Below, in pieces: positions 34,871-44,876 of a DNA stretch of 64,000 bases. The stretch lies in the NCBI GenBank assembly GCA_036426205.1, contig CM071569.1, positions 3,383,644-3,447,643 on the forward strand, written 5' to 3'. This stretch comes from Ascaphus truei. Lineage: Eukaryota; Chordata; Amphibia; Anura; Ascaphidae. Every line of letters begins with the position of its first letter. Within the stretch, counting starts at the first letter, position 1. A model generated the notes under the pieces. The model did not search any database. It saw only the letters and a list, made by a program, of their open reading frames with translations, and was not told the origin of the DNA. The translations under genes and the position numbers were made by a program.

Positions 34871-35091
34871 CTATTATCTGATACAGTATGACACTTTTTA
34901 TATAGAGAAAATCTATCCAGGACAGGAGCATGTTTCAGTAGAATATTAAAAATGCCCCTAAAACCTGCATTTCATTAATTTGCAACAGTCTGAAATACTC
35001 TGCAGCACTCCCGTAGTTACGAGTTTACAGAAAACGCCTTAGGGCATTATGAAATCAATACAAATGTTACACGGACTGTTGTTCGACTGCT

Positions 35092-35868
35092 AAAACTCTG
35101 ACTCAGGCCCTCATTCTCTCCCGTCTTGATTACTGTAACCTCCTGCTGTCTGGCCTTCCTGCCTCTCACCTGTCTCCCCTACTATCTATCCTAAATGCTG
35201 CTGCCAGAATCACTCTACTCTTTCCTAGATCTGTCTCAGCATCTCCCCTCATGAAATCCCTCTCCTGGCTTCCGATCAAATCCCGCATCTCACACTCCAT
35301 TCTTCTCCTCACTTTTAAAGCTTTACATTCTTCTGCCCCTCCTTACATCTCATCCCTAATTTCTCGCTATGCACCATCCAGACTCTTGCGTTCTTCTCAA
35401 GGATGTCTTCTTTCTACCCCCTTTGTATCTAAAGCCCTCTCCCGCCTTAAACCCTTTGGTTTAACTGCCCCACACCTCTGGAATGCCCTTCCCCTCAGTA
35501 CCCGACTAGCACCCTCTCTATCCACCTTTAAGACCCACCTTAAGACACACTTGCTTAAAGAAGCATATGAATAGCACTGTGGATATTCTGAACACAGGAT
35601 ACATAAAGATTGGCCCCCTGCAGATGCACTTACCAGAACTCCCTCCTACTGTCTCTGTACGTTCTACCTACCTACCAATTAGACTGTAAGCTCCTCGGGG
35701 CAGGGACTCCTCTTCCGAAATGTTACTTTTATGTCTAAAGCACTTATTCCCATGATCTGTTATTTATATTATCTGTTATTTATTTGATTACCACATGTAT
35801 TACTACTGTGAAGCGCTATGTACACTAATGGCGCTATATAAATAAAGACATACAATACAATACAATAC
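35092..35868 (+). pseudogene. L2-clade LINE, 3' fragment of RT and tail
   Basis: A single open frame of about 160 codons (35092-35574) encodes the RT C-terminal region: LSRLDYCNLLLSGLPASHL, AAARI, SLSWLPIKSRI, ILLLTFKALHSSAPPYIS and LTAPHLWNALPLSTR in the usual order for L2. It stops at TAG after KEAYE. About 230 bp of 3' UTR follows, ending in GCGCTATATAAATAAAGACA and an (ACAAT)n tail. It is strongly 5'-truncated, with no catalytic motifs, so cannot move. The intact frame over 480 bp suggests a younger insertion than the other LINE copies here. Confidence 0.88.
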
Positions 35869-36840
35869 ACGGAGCCAGGGAACTGATCATTAGTTGCCGG
35901 AATCTCCTGCTCCCACTTTTCCCTGCTGCGCCTCCCATTTCCCCGGCTTTTCAGCTGCGGCTTGCTTTGTGCCTGGCTGTGCTTCTTTCCCTCCGTGCGT
36001 TTCAATCAGATTGAAATTAGGCTACTTTAAATAATTTTATGCCTGACAGGTGGGGTATGAAGGAAATCCTTCTTCGCTGGCCTGCAATAAGCCTCAAACA
36101 GCCCAGTTAATTGGCCCAGTCCTGACGATGATTAAGTATGAAAATAGGTAATTTCCTCTCATTTTGGAAAGTAATAGGATTACCTCCAACACCATTTCAT
36201 TTGCTGATTTGTTTAAAGGGTTGCCGTCACCCTGTTTCTGGTGTGTCTGATGAAAGGTTATGCCTGAATCTTGCCTGCCAACCTGATGGATTTAGGAGGC
36301 AAGCTATTCATCTGCAAATAGACTTTACCCACACAGGTGAAAACTACCACATCACACATAACGTCTATCTTGTTTAACAAATCTTCCACTGCTTCTTAAA
36401 TAAATTGATAGTTCGAAGAACCTGAAAGAGGCAGACTGCAATGTTGATGACTGTGTTTGCTTTTCTATGTTTCTTTAACATCTATATTGATCTTATATAC
36501 TAGAAGCTTTTGCACCATTATGTTTTTTTTGCAAGATGTAAGAAAGCAAAATGATTTACTGTATAAAAAGGTCCATGCGGGAAATCAAATAAGCAGTATA
36601 AAGAATACTGTATATTGTTCTAGTCCTATGTGTATTTGAAAAATTATCTTAACATTAGGCGTATTTGTAATCTTTGGTTGTTGTCTGTATACTTTTATTT
36701 TGAGCTCCTGGGTACAGATAACAGGAAGATATTTAAAATGTATTAGTTCAGTCCATGAGTTTTTATGTCCTTTAAATTTAGTGGTCATACTGTAGTCCCA
36801 ATAATAGTACTCTCAGTGCTATCAGGATATACTGTATATA
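35869..36840. other. Apparently single-copy DNA; candidate conserved element
   Basis: No gene recognised. The stretch 36130-36360 has balanced composition without repeat structure, and includes AATTTCCTCTCATTTTGGAA and AGGCAAGCTATTCATCTGCA. It looks unlike the neighbouring transposon debris. The 79-codon frame through it lacks a domain. Confidence 0.4.
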
Positions 36841-36856
36841 TATATATATATATATA

Positions 36857-37185
36857 TCTACTATATATTTGTGAAATCACTGTATGTCTGCGTCCCAAGG
36901 GTCAATCGCATTGGACCATGGGCCTGTCACTCCTGCTCAGGCCATGCCCGCCCCCGCACACCTCTCATTGGCCTACGTCCAACACCAATGCCACACTGTC
37001 CCACCCCTCACTGACTCTCATTGGCCTGCGTCCAATGCCCGCCCCCGCACACCTCTCATTGGCCTGCGTCCCACCCCTCACTGACTCTCATTGGCCTGCG
37101 TCCAATGCCCGCCCCCGCACACCTCTCATTGGCCTGCGTCCCACCCCTCACTGACTCTCATTGGCCTGCGTCCAATGCCCGCCCA
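36857..37185 (+). mobile_element. Helitron 5' end fragment
   Basis: TCTACTATATATTTGTGAAA matches the 5' end of the Helitron at 14280, and the next bases (TGTCTGCGTCCC, AATCGCATTGGACC, CCCGCCCCCGCACACCTC) match its first 200 bp. It is preceded by A at 36856 within a (TA)n tract. No CTAG terminus of the right type follows; the sequence changes into an (AG)n tract and an LINE fragment. Confidence 0.75.
37000..37185. repeat. 70-bp tandem repeat, nearly three units
   Basis: Identical units start at 37000, 37070 and 37140 (CCCACCCCTCACTGACTCTC). Each carries CATTGGCCTGCGTCCAATG, an inverted CCAAT pair. The near-identity points to recent amplification. It lies inside the Helitron fragment. Confidence 0.92.
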
Positions 37186-37280
37186 CTGAGAGAGAGAGTG
37201 AGGTCAGAGAGAGAGTGATGTCAGAGAGAGACAGAGAGTGAGGTCAGAGAGAGAGAGAGTGAGGTCAGAGAGAGAGAGAG
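37185..37280. repeat. (AG)n/GAGGTCAG microsatellite
   Basis: GAGAGAGAG runs alternating with GTGAGGTCA or GTGATGTCA words, joining the Helitron fragment to the LINE fragment. Confidence 0.85.
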
Positions 37281-37890
37281 TAGCAAAGTCCTGAGCGGAG
37301 ATGGAGGAAGGAGAGGCAGCTGAGGGTGGTTTGAGTAGAGTATCAAAGACAGAGAACAGTCGGCGTGGGTTAGATCTGTGCATGTTGATTAGTGAAGAAA
37401 AGTAGGCTTGTTTAGCTTGCGAGAGGGCAGAGTTGAAACAGGATAGCATAAATTTGTAGTGAAGGAAGTCTGCGAGAGTATGAGATTTCCTCCAGAGGCG
37501 TTCAGAGGAACGAGTGGAGGAACGCAGCATGCGCGTGTGGGAATTTAACCAGGGTCTAGGGTTAGAGGGGCGAGTGCGGCAGAGAGAAAGCGGGGCATGT
37601 AGGTCAAGAGAGGAGGACAAGGCAGAGTTATACTTTCTGACCAGGTTGTCAGTGTCTGTAGCAGAGCTGAGAGAGGAGAGGGAGGAGTGTAAAGTGGACT
37701 CAAAGTCAGGTAAGTGAATAGAGCGCAGGTTTCTGCAAAACCGGGGGGTAGACTGAGGTGGAGAAGGGGAGAGAGAATGAGATGAGGTGATGGTCAGAGA
37801 GAGAAAAAGGGGAAATTGAGAAATCGGAGAGAGAGAAGTTTTTAGTGAAAACCAGGTCTAAGTAGTGGCCATCCTTGTGGGTGCTGGCTG
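37270..37890 (-). pseudogene. L2-clade LINE fragment: endonuclease end and linker
   Basis: Leftward reading gives DGHYLDLVFTKNFSLSDF, then a DHHLISFSLP endonuclease end with a frame slip (about 37785-37875). The linker follows: PWLNSHTRMLRSSTR, LWRKS, SQAKQAYFSSLINMHRSNP and LFSVFDTLLKPPS (37300-37560). The longest frame is 138 codons (37204-37620). RT is missing because the copy is cut at the AG tract. It is unlikely to encode anything. Confidence 0.8.
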
Positions 37891-38310
37891 CAGTCCACTG
37901 TTGAAGGCCAAAAAAAGAGGTATATATAGCTGAGTGCCCTTGGTATGCTTTGCATCAAGTTGCGTGATGTCCCGAGTTATTTGTGGGCTTCATTTGGGGC
38001 CACAGTTATGCATTTTCTTTGTGGTTCCTTTTGTTATGTAGTCATGTAACCCCTATTGTCTGCTCCTTTGGCCTTTAGCAGAATGGATGTCAGTTTGCAT
38101 GATAGGACTGCCTACTATTCTTATAGATGGTCTCATATAGCTGGCACTCTGTTACTTATCAGTACTCCTTTACTTTATTGCAGAGGCCGCTGTTTCTATG
38201 ACCACATTGGGTTTAGAACTGTTCCCTTATGTCTATATTGTATATATTCTGACCTCTCCAGGCACTTGATAGCTGTTCTTGCATGATCCCCACCACTTTA
38301 TTTTATGCAC
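37891..38310. other. Unassigned DNA
   Basis: No gene or repeat family recognised. Confidence 0.45.
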
Positions 38311-38315
38311 TTCCC

Positions 38316-38346
<31 letters not shown>

Positions 38347-38351
38347 ACACT
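38311..38351. repeat. Poly-C followed by (CA)n
   Basis: About 21 C residues run straight into (CA)n, a likely site of length instability and assembly error. Confidence 0.9.
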
Positions 38352-38462
38352 CCCTTGGGTTCATTACACCACCTGCAGACTCAGGGTTCTACTCTATATC
38401 TTTATTCCTCCCTTACGCTTTACCTGTGCCTTTACATGCATCAGGGGCTAGCATTATGCTAA

Positions 38463-38922
38463 TGTGAGATCTGTCAGCGTTTCAGGAACTACATGCAGTT
38501 AGCAGGGAACTGCCACTAGGGGCGCATGTGCGATCTGTCATTAGCCAGCAGTGTTTTGCAACAGTGTGGTTGTCATGGACACCACACACAGCAGGGTGTA
38601 TGATGATGTAGGCAACAGGGAGGGGCCTTATATAAGTATGGTCAACACATGATGTCATCACTGCAGGTGTGTGCAATTATTTTAATTGGTTGATGGTTAT
38701 TGGTTGATGGTAATTGATTGTTAGTGTCTTGATGTGTATATATATGTGGTTTGTCTGTCACTCTCCCCTTGTACCCCCTGAGGAAGGTCCCATTTTGGAG
38801 GACCGAAACGTTGGGTTTCTTGATGTACAACTATTTTTACCAATACACTTTGTGAAGTTTTCTACAATTGAGTGCTGTCTCTTGCTTTACCAGACCTTGG
38901 AACGGTAACGTATGTCTATATA

Positions 38923-38954
<32 letters not shown>

Positions 38955-38962
38955 CATACATA
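38463..38962 (+). mobile_element. GAAACGTTGG-family repeat, plus orientation
   Basis: Contains CCTTATATAAG (about 38627), then CCCCTGAGGAAGGTCC, a loop, GGACCGAAACGTTGGG (38776-38815), CAATACACTTTGTGAAG, GAGTGCTGTCTCTTGC and a (TA)n tail (38917-38953). The 3' half matches 21064-21290 in reverse. The left boundary is uncertain. The central motif is discussed as a possible hammerhead-ribozyme relic. Confidence 0.6.
38778..38815 (+). ncRNA. Hammerhead-ribozyme-like motif (candidate)
   Basis: CTGAGGA, one extra A, GGTCC, a 10-base loop, GGACC and GAAAC. The hammerhead core is CUGANGA, stem II, GAAA, stem III; all conserved bases except the inserted A are present, and the GGTCC/GGACC stem is perfect. 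The extra base at the stem junction would be expected to weaken catalysis, so it could be a relic or a different structured motif. Confidence 0.35.
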
Positions 38963-39039
38963 TATACTTGATTAATCTCTGTTGCACTTACCTGCAGTTA
39001 TCATCTTTGCCTAGCGTTATTATTATCATTTATTTGAAA

Positions 39040-39800
39040 AGTGCCATCATATTTTGCAGCACATTATAGTGGGGGTATAGATATTTGATAACGACATAAA
39101 CAGTTCCATACAAGTGAGGATAGATATGCACAAACAGATACAGAGAGGAAATAAAGGCCTGCTGGTGAGAGCTTACAGTCTAGAGGGAATGAGGGACAAT
39201 GTTGAAACAGGAAAGTAAGGTTGCTGCTCATTGATAGAGTATGCCTCATTGATGGAATATGGTTCAGCTGCACAGCTGGTCCCATTAAGGTTTGGAAGTG
39301 GAATATTGGGGGGGTGTTAGATAGGGTGGAGTTTGGTCCAGCTACACAGCTGGTACCAATAGAGTTGGAAGGGAGGGTATTATGGGTGTGCTAGATATGC
39401 TTCCTTGAAAAGATGAGTTTATAGGGTGTTTTAAATGACTGAAGCTGGGGGAGAGGCTGATGGTGCATGGTAGGGAAATTCCAGAGAGGAGACAGCACGG
39501 GAGAAGTCTTGTAAGTGGGAGTAAGAGGAGGAAGCTGGGAGTAGGTGGCGTTTAGGTATATATTTGGGGATGAGGACTGAGATGTAACAGGGGTGCCAGC
39601 GTTGAGAGCATTGTAAGTCAGAGCTAGGGTTTTAGATTTGATTCTGGAGGATATGGGAAGCCAGTGTAGGTTGAGCAGAAAGTGGAGCCGTGAGTGGGGT
39701 AGATGATTCTTGCAGCATCGTTTCGGTTGAATTGGAGTTGGGAGAGGCGGACAAGGGGAATGCCAATTAGGCCAACAGTACTAAGGCTAAAGCCTGCAAT
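39040..39800 (-). pseudogene. L2-clade LINE, 3' fragment
   Basis: On the minus strand, with several frame changes: AARIIYPTHG and TGFPYPPES (about 39640-39725), corresponding to the AARI and LHWLP boxes of L2 reverse transcriptases. A LWNFPTMHHQPLPQLQSFKT box follows (about 39425-39485), then a 3' UTR running to about 39040. The UTR shares GGGTGTTAGATAGGGTGGAG and neighbouring words with the copy at 31040-33330, so both are one subfamily. Confidence 0.75.
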
Positions 39801-41066
39801 TGTGGGGGGTTGCCGTAGGTCACTGCCATATACGGTAAGCTTAAAATAGCCTCCAGCTCCACTCCTCATCACTCAGTCTTGCCGCTCTAGTGTTATAAGT
39901 TGGCTACCCCAACGGGCGCTCACTTACGCTCCAGCCTTCATATCCAACTATTCCACCTAGTTCTCCTGTCATTTAGATACTACTAAAAGGATTCCATAAA
40001 TCCTCCCTGCCGCTTCCGAATCATTACCACCCAATCGAAGATCAGTGGATTGTCAAGTTCTCGACTCCTAGCTACACGCACCTTTGAACTGGGGACGAAT
40101 TGAGCCATAAAAGCACCAATCCACTTGGTGTTCTATGGATTCCTGAGGCCAGAAGAGTTCACCATCTCTACCAAATGAACAATCTTACGAAATAAAAAAA
40201 AACAAGACTACTATTAACTTCATTTGATACATTCCAAAAACGATCGCCTAACCAAAGGTGTCAACATTAACAACTTCTGCATTTGACTGCGTACAGTACT
40301 TACCTGGCTCTGAATAAACAAACGGTCCTCTCCTTCCTACCAATCATCATTCCTCAGCTGCTGACAACAAAATCATTAGTATCTGCAGTAAGAAAATGCT
40401 ACTTTGACTTGGCCGCAACGCCTTATTCTTTTCAGGTCACGCCTTCAGGATCGGCACGTCCTTATGCACCTCCAGTAAAAAAGTTCCCCCCCCCCCCCCC
40501 TTCCTAGCACCATCAAGAAATTGGGCATATACAAAAGACTTCATCTGGCTTTAAAACTGATACTACTAATTCTGTATTTTTCTATCTGTCCTCTTAGTGC
40601 TCTGAAGGAGGGCTAACCTTTCAGCCACAGCTCCCCAGAGGTTTCTTCCACATGGGGTTTTTTTTTCCATACCTGCATGCTGTGGAATTGACTCTGAACC
40701 CAGTGGTTAAGACCCATTCTTGCCCTCTTTTCAAGGCCTAACCCATGGTTCTTCAAATATCTGGTATGCTGCTTTTTTTATTGTTGAATGGCCCGCTGCC
40801 TTATTTCTAGCTTAGTCAAAAGTGTTCAAATTAATCGGTTTGGCTGTAGATATATACAGCATGGCTATCACGCGTAATGTAGCCCTACAATGCCCCCCAC
40901 AACTGCTGAAGAGATAAAAGTATTAAACAGTGATATAGTGGAACTTGCAATCTGCTAAACACTTAACTTTACATCCTAAACCAGCATTATATTAGATTGT
41001 TACATGTATAATTTTTCAAGAGTACTTCAAAATGACAGTTCTGTAACAGACCATAGTCATCTAGAT
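39801..41066. other. Unassigned, apparently single-copy DNA
   Basis: No gene recognised. A poly-C run at 40488-40500 and a T9 run near 40661 are the only simple repeats. Confidence 0.45.
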
Positions 41067-41330
41067 CAGCGGTGCGCAAACTGGGGGGCGCGAGATTAAC
41101 TGCGGGTGACACGGGGATTACAGAGGCCCTGAGTGCTTCCCGAAGGCTCTTAAATTGAGGGCCGGGTAAGCGGCGAAGGCCTCTGTAAACCTTACTTACC
41201 GTGGTTCAGCCGGCATCTGGAGACGTGTCGCCATGGCAACATGGGAACCATGGTAAGGAGGAGGGAGGGGGGCGCGCGGAGAGCAGGACAGCTGGCAGGG
41301 GGGCGCAGGGGAAAACATTGTGCTCCCCTG
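41067..41330. mobile_element. hAT-type MITE
   Basis: 264 bp. The left end CAGCGGTGCGCAAA and the inverted right end CAGGGGAGCACAAT match at 10 of 14 positions. An exact 8-bp duplication ATCTAGAT flanks it (41059-41066 and 41331-41338). The 8-bp duplication and CAG-starting TIRs are the hAT signature. No transposase is encoded. Confidence 0.9.
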
Positions 41331-41724
41331 ATCTAGATAGCCATCACTCACTATGAGAACTTCTTATTAGCATGTTTAACTGCATTAACTGAATTATTGC
41401 CACACTAATCTTAAACTACTCAGGGGTAGATACTCAAATCTCAATAAAATTGTGCCTACTAACTTGACGTTACCTAGTTAGGTAATTAGGTAAGCTAATT
41501 AGGTCACGTCCATTAGTTTTTCTCCATTTAGCGCTTATCCTCAAAGCTAATGATACGCAAAAACAATGGCCATTCGCAAAACGACCATCGTGATGTTACC
41601 TGATTATTGTAGCGCTGAAATGCATGAAACAATATACAGCGCATGCGCATTAGTGAATAAAAGAATATGCGTTCCAATTAATGCACATGTTAATGATGCA
41701 TTACACATGTGCGTTACTTAACCC

Positions 41725-41870
41725 AGCGGTGCGCAAACTGGGGGGCGAGATTTTTCCGGGGAGGCGAGGTGGTTATAGAGGTCCCATGCTCTCCCCCAAG
41801 GCATTTAAAAAATAAATGCCGGGGGACTGCGCGAGGACACTGTGACTTCTCCTACCTGATCCAGGGTGAG
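41725..41870. mobile_element. hAT-type MITE, left-end fragment
   Basis: CAGCGGTGCGCAAACTGGGG repeats the left 20 bases of the element at 41067 and continues with GCGAG..CGGG similarity for about 40 bases. No right terminus is found. Confidence 0.65.
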
Positions 41871-42327
41871 CTAAATAGCGGAACTTATGGCATACAATAT
41901 CCAGATTAATAAACAGATCTAAAGCGAATTACAGGTAGAGATATACTCTATCTAATAAAATACAGGTATAAATAAGCACTTAATATATAATCTTAGTTCT
42001 CTATAGGTATTACCTGTTAGATTTGCGGCTGATATGACAAAAAGGGCAAAATCACAGGTATTGCACATCCGTGGAAATCCCCAGTAATGTGGTATATACA
42101 GTGCAAAAAAACAAAAAGCCCCATAATTGTCTGGATATTTAAAGTCTGTAATGAATAGAACAGATCCGTGTCAATAGCGCGCCATGTTAGAGTTCTTGAT
42201 ATTAGCGCCGCATTACGTTGGCAATATAGCACATTGATACTAGCTATATCTATGGCTAGTGTATGCAGGTCAATGTATGCAGGTGTGTGTGCCTATGTTT
42301 GTATGTCTGTGTGTGTGTGCTTATGTA
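41871..42327. other. Unassigned DNA ending in a GT-rich tract
   Basis: No gene. From about 42250 the sequence becomes GT-rich (GTATGCAGGT, GTGTGTGTGC), into which an LTR has inserted. Confidence 0.5.
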
Positions 42328-44380
42328 TGTAGCCCTGTTTCGCCCTAAACAAGATGGCTACTGGTGCTCCTGTTTTACCTGTTGGCTCACAGGGGCCTAA
42401 GCCTCCGTCACGGAGAGCCTGGGGCGATATACTTATAACTTTGGTGCATCGCCTCCACTTGAGAGGGATCCCAACATAGTGGGAGAAGCCCCTCACAGGA
42501 CCCAAACAATGAACACACACACAGTAAAATAGAAAGGCATTTACTGGCACATATATATCTTACACTTGTAGGGATGTGTTAGGTTGCCTTCTGTTGTTGC
42601 AGTGTGTTTCCTGAGGGAGTGGTGTAAGGTTCTGCGGCGTCCCGACAGTATAGGGCGCCGCCATGTTGATTGTGCAACAGTAAGGGCACTGTCAGAACAG
42701 AGAGAGGTCGCGCATGCGCGGTGCAAGTGCGCGAACGGCTGGCCAATAAGATAGAGGCTCAGCCAGTAACTACAACTCCCAGGAGCCTTAGCGAAGTCAC
42801 CTGACGCGAGGGAGCCAATGGGAGGGCTGGATTTGAGGGAGGCAGGAAAGGGAAGCGTGGGGAAGAGACCATGCTCGCCAGAGGGCACCGGAGGAACAGG
42901 GAAGGAGGTAGTGTGAGTGCAGGGGGTCTGTGACCGACCTGCATAGCCTAGATCTTCCCCGAGGGCCCTAAGAGATTCCCTGAGTCACCGTAGGTTGTGT
43001 GCTGCAGGGAAGCCCAATAGTGATAGTGACATCATCCCCTTACTGAATAAACAGCCAGGGACAAAGTGTGCAGAGTTGCAGTTGCTGCAGTCATCTGGGA
43101 CCAGGTTGCTGAGCATCGTGACATCAGACCAACTGCGCTGGATCGGCGGATCCTTTTTGAAGTTGTCACCGGTCACCGCAGTGACCGGAAGATATTTAAC
43201 AAAGTGCACCAACACCGGTCAACAGGCGCGGATCCCGCCTTAGGGAACACTCTTTGGGGACACTAAGTGGAGTGGCCAAAGGACTGAGCCTATATACATA
43301 TTGCAGTACATGGACACGGTGTGTGGGCATGCGGTGACGGGACAGAGACATTACTCCTTATGAGAGTGGCCGAGCCACTTGCGTTATAAGTATAGTATAA
43401 GCTAATGAATGTGTTAGATGTGTTCTTACCATGATAAAGTAATAAGGGTTATTTTGTGCGTTACAGTAAAACAGTTCAAAGCATATGTGTGTTGCTATGG
43501 TTCTTGCCAAGGGAATCTTACATGATGGGGATCCTGGGTAAGTGGAGGCGATGCCGTTAAGATAAGTGTTACCCCAGGCTCCTAGTTGACGGAGGCTCAG
43601 ATCTCCTGGAGCCACAGGTGTGTGCAGTACCCGTAGTCACTCTAGAGCGTAGGAAAGAGGGCTACACATTTTATAACGTCTATACTCTATAGAACTAAAT
43701 TTACAACTAACCACGCACGTCACAGGGCTGTATCCCACCACCGTGTAACCCACACCGTGTCCTGAGAGTCCCAGTCCCACAATGCCCCACACCCAAACCC
43801 TCTGTGTGTGACTGCATGGCCCACTAATTTGAGTGTAGTTATTGTTGGTGCACTTTCTGTGAGGTACCTGCTGGGTGTTCCGGCACCCGGGCGCGCCAAG
43901 AAGGACCCAGATGAGGATCCGCCGATCCAGCGATGTTCTCCATGGTGTGTCCGCCCCGCATGGGTGGAGGGTCCCACCTTGATGATAGTCTCTGACTCTG
44001 CCACAGTAGCCTGGTCACAGACCACAGATATCAGGGGCGCGAATCTCTATCTCCTGTCTCAGAAACATAGCAGCACGATTGGTTCCCTTGCGTCACATGG
44101 TACCTTGCCCCTGAGCACTATGGGGCTTATTGTCCCCGCGGAACGTATCCCTATGGGCCGCCAAGTGCACATACACCACTGCGCATGCGCAACCCTTCAA
44201 TGGCCACCACACTCTCTGCCCCTGCGCGATCCCCCGCGCGTCTGCTATACACCCACTCAACATGGCGGCACCCTGAGAGGAGCCGCTGGGGAGCCCGCCA
44301 CCACCCACAGCCACCTGGCAGTAGCGGAGGTAGAGAAGGGAGCACGGGAGAACCAGGGAGCCAGAGGTGACCTGGCTACA
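42328..44380 (-). mobile_element. Solo LTR, family LTR-A, copy 4, interrupted
   Basis: It starts TGTAGCCCTGTTTCGCCC at 42328 and ends GTGACCTGGCTACA at 44380, with TGTA on both flanks (exact 4-bp duplication). The segment 42567-43676 is another LTR-A inserted in reverse orientation. Removing it restores the block order seen in other copies: CACAGTAAA..TTTACTGG followed by CACGTCACAGG..GTAACCC and the NRF1-like CTGCGCATGCGCAA (about 44178). Confidence 0.8.
42567..43676 (+). mobile_element. LTR-A copy 5, nested inside copy 4, opposite orientation
   Basis: It begins TGTAGGGATGTGTTAGG and ends GGAAAGAGGGCTACA. The reverse complement of its right end (TGTAGCCCTCTTTCCTACGC) matches the plus-strand start of the copy at 51399. 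Flanks are CACT and CATT (3 of 4). Inside are GCGCATGCGCGG (about 42711), AACTACAACTCCCAGGAG (about 42768) and GCCGCCATGTTG (about 42656), the same motif set as in other family members but in opposite orientation. Confidence 0.78.
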
Positions 44381-44590
44381 TGTATGTATTCTTGTTTTGT
44401 GTGTGTGTGTACAGTATGAATGTCTTTGTGTCTGCAACTATATACAGCCATACCCCTCATTAACATACGCAATGGATCCAGACCATGTATGTATGCTTGT
44501 TTTGTGTGTGTGTACAATATGAATGTCTTTGTGTGTGCATCTATATACAGCCATACCCGCATTAACATATGCAATGGATCCAGACCATGT
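44381..44590. repeat. Tandem repeat, two units of about 104 bp
   Basis: Each unit runs from TGTATG.TTCTTGTTTTGTG or TGTATGCTTGTTTTGTGTG to CAATGGATCCAGACCA and holds ATATACAGCCATACCC. The following 280 bp (TAAAGCGAAAATGTACTTAA) appear to be the rest of a dispersed repeat. Confidence 0.8.
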
Positions 44591-44876
44591 ATGTAAAGCG
44601 AAAATGTACTTAAAGTTAAGCATTACCTTTTTTCCACTTATCGATGCTTCGGTACAGGTAGGGAGCCGGTATTGCTATTCAGGACGCCCTGACAGGCGCA
44701 TGCGCGAGCTGCTGTTTGCCTATTGGGCGGGGGAATTAGCGTGTCACTGCTACGGTGGTCTGTAGGGCAGAATAAGTATCCGTACTCGCGAAGTGAGCGT
44801 ACGGACACAGGGGAATGGTGCTATTGAAAATATGTCCTTACTCGCGAGTTTACTTAAAGTCTATATACAGTCTATA

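Noticed and set aside
42328..43676. A DNA transposon with TGTAGCCC inverted ends
   Set aside because: The inverted ends come from two LTRs in opposite orientation; the outer one continues to 44380 with its own target duplication.
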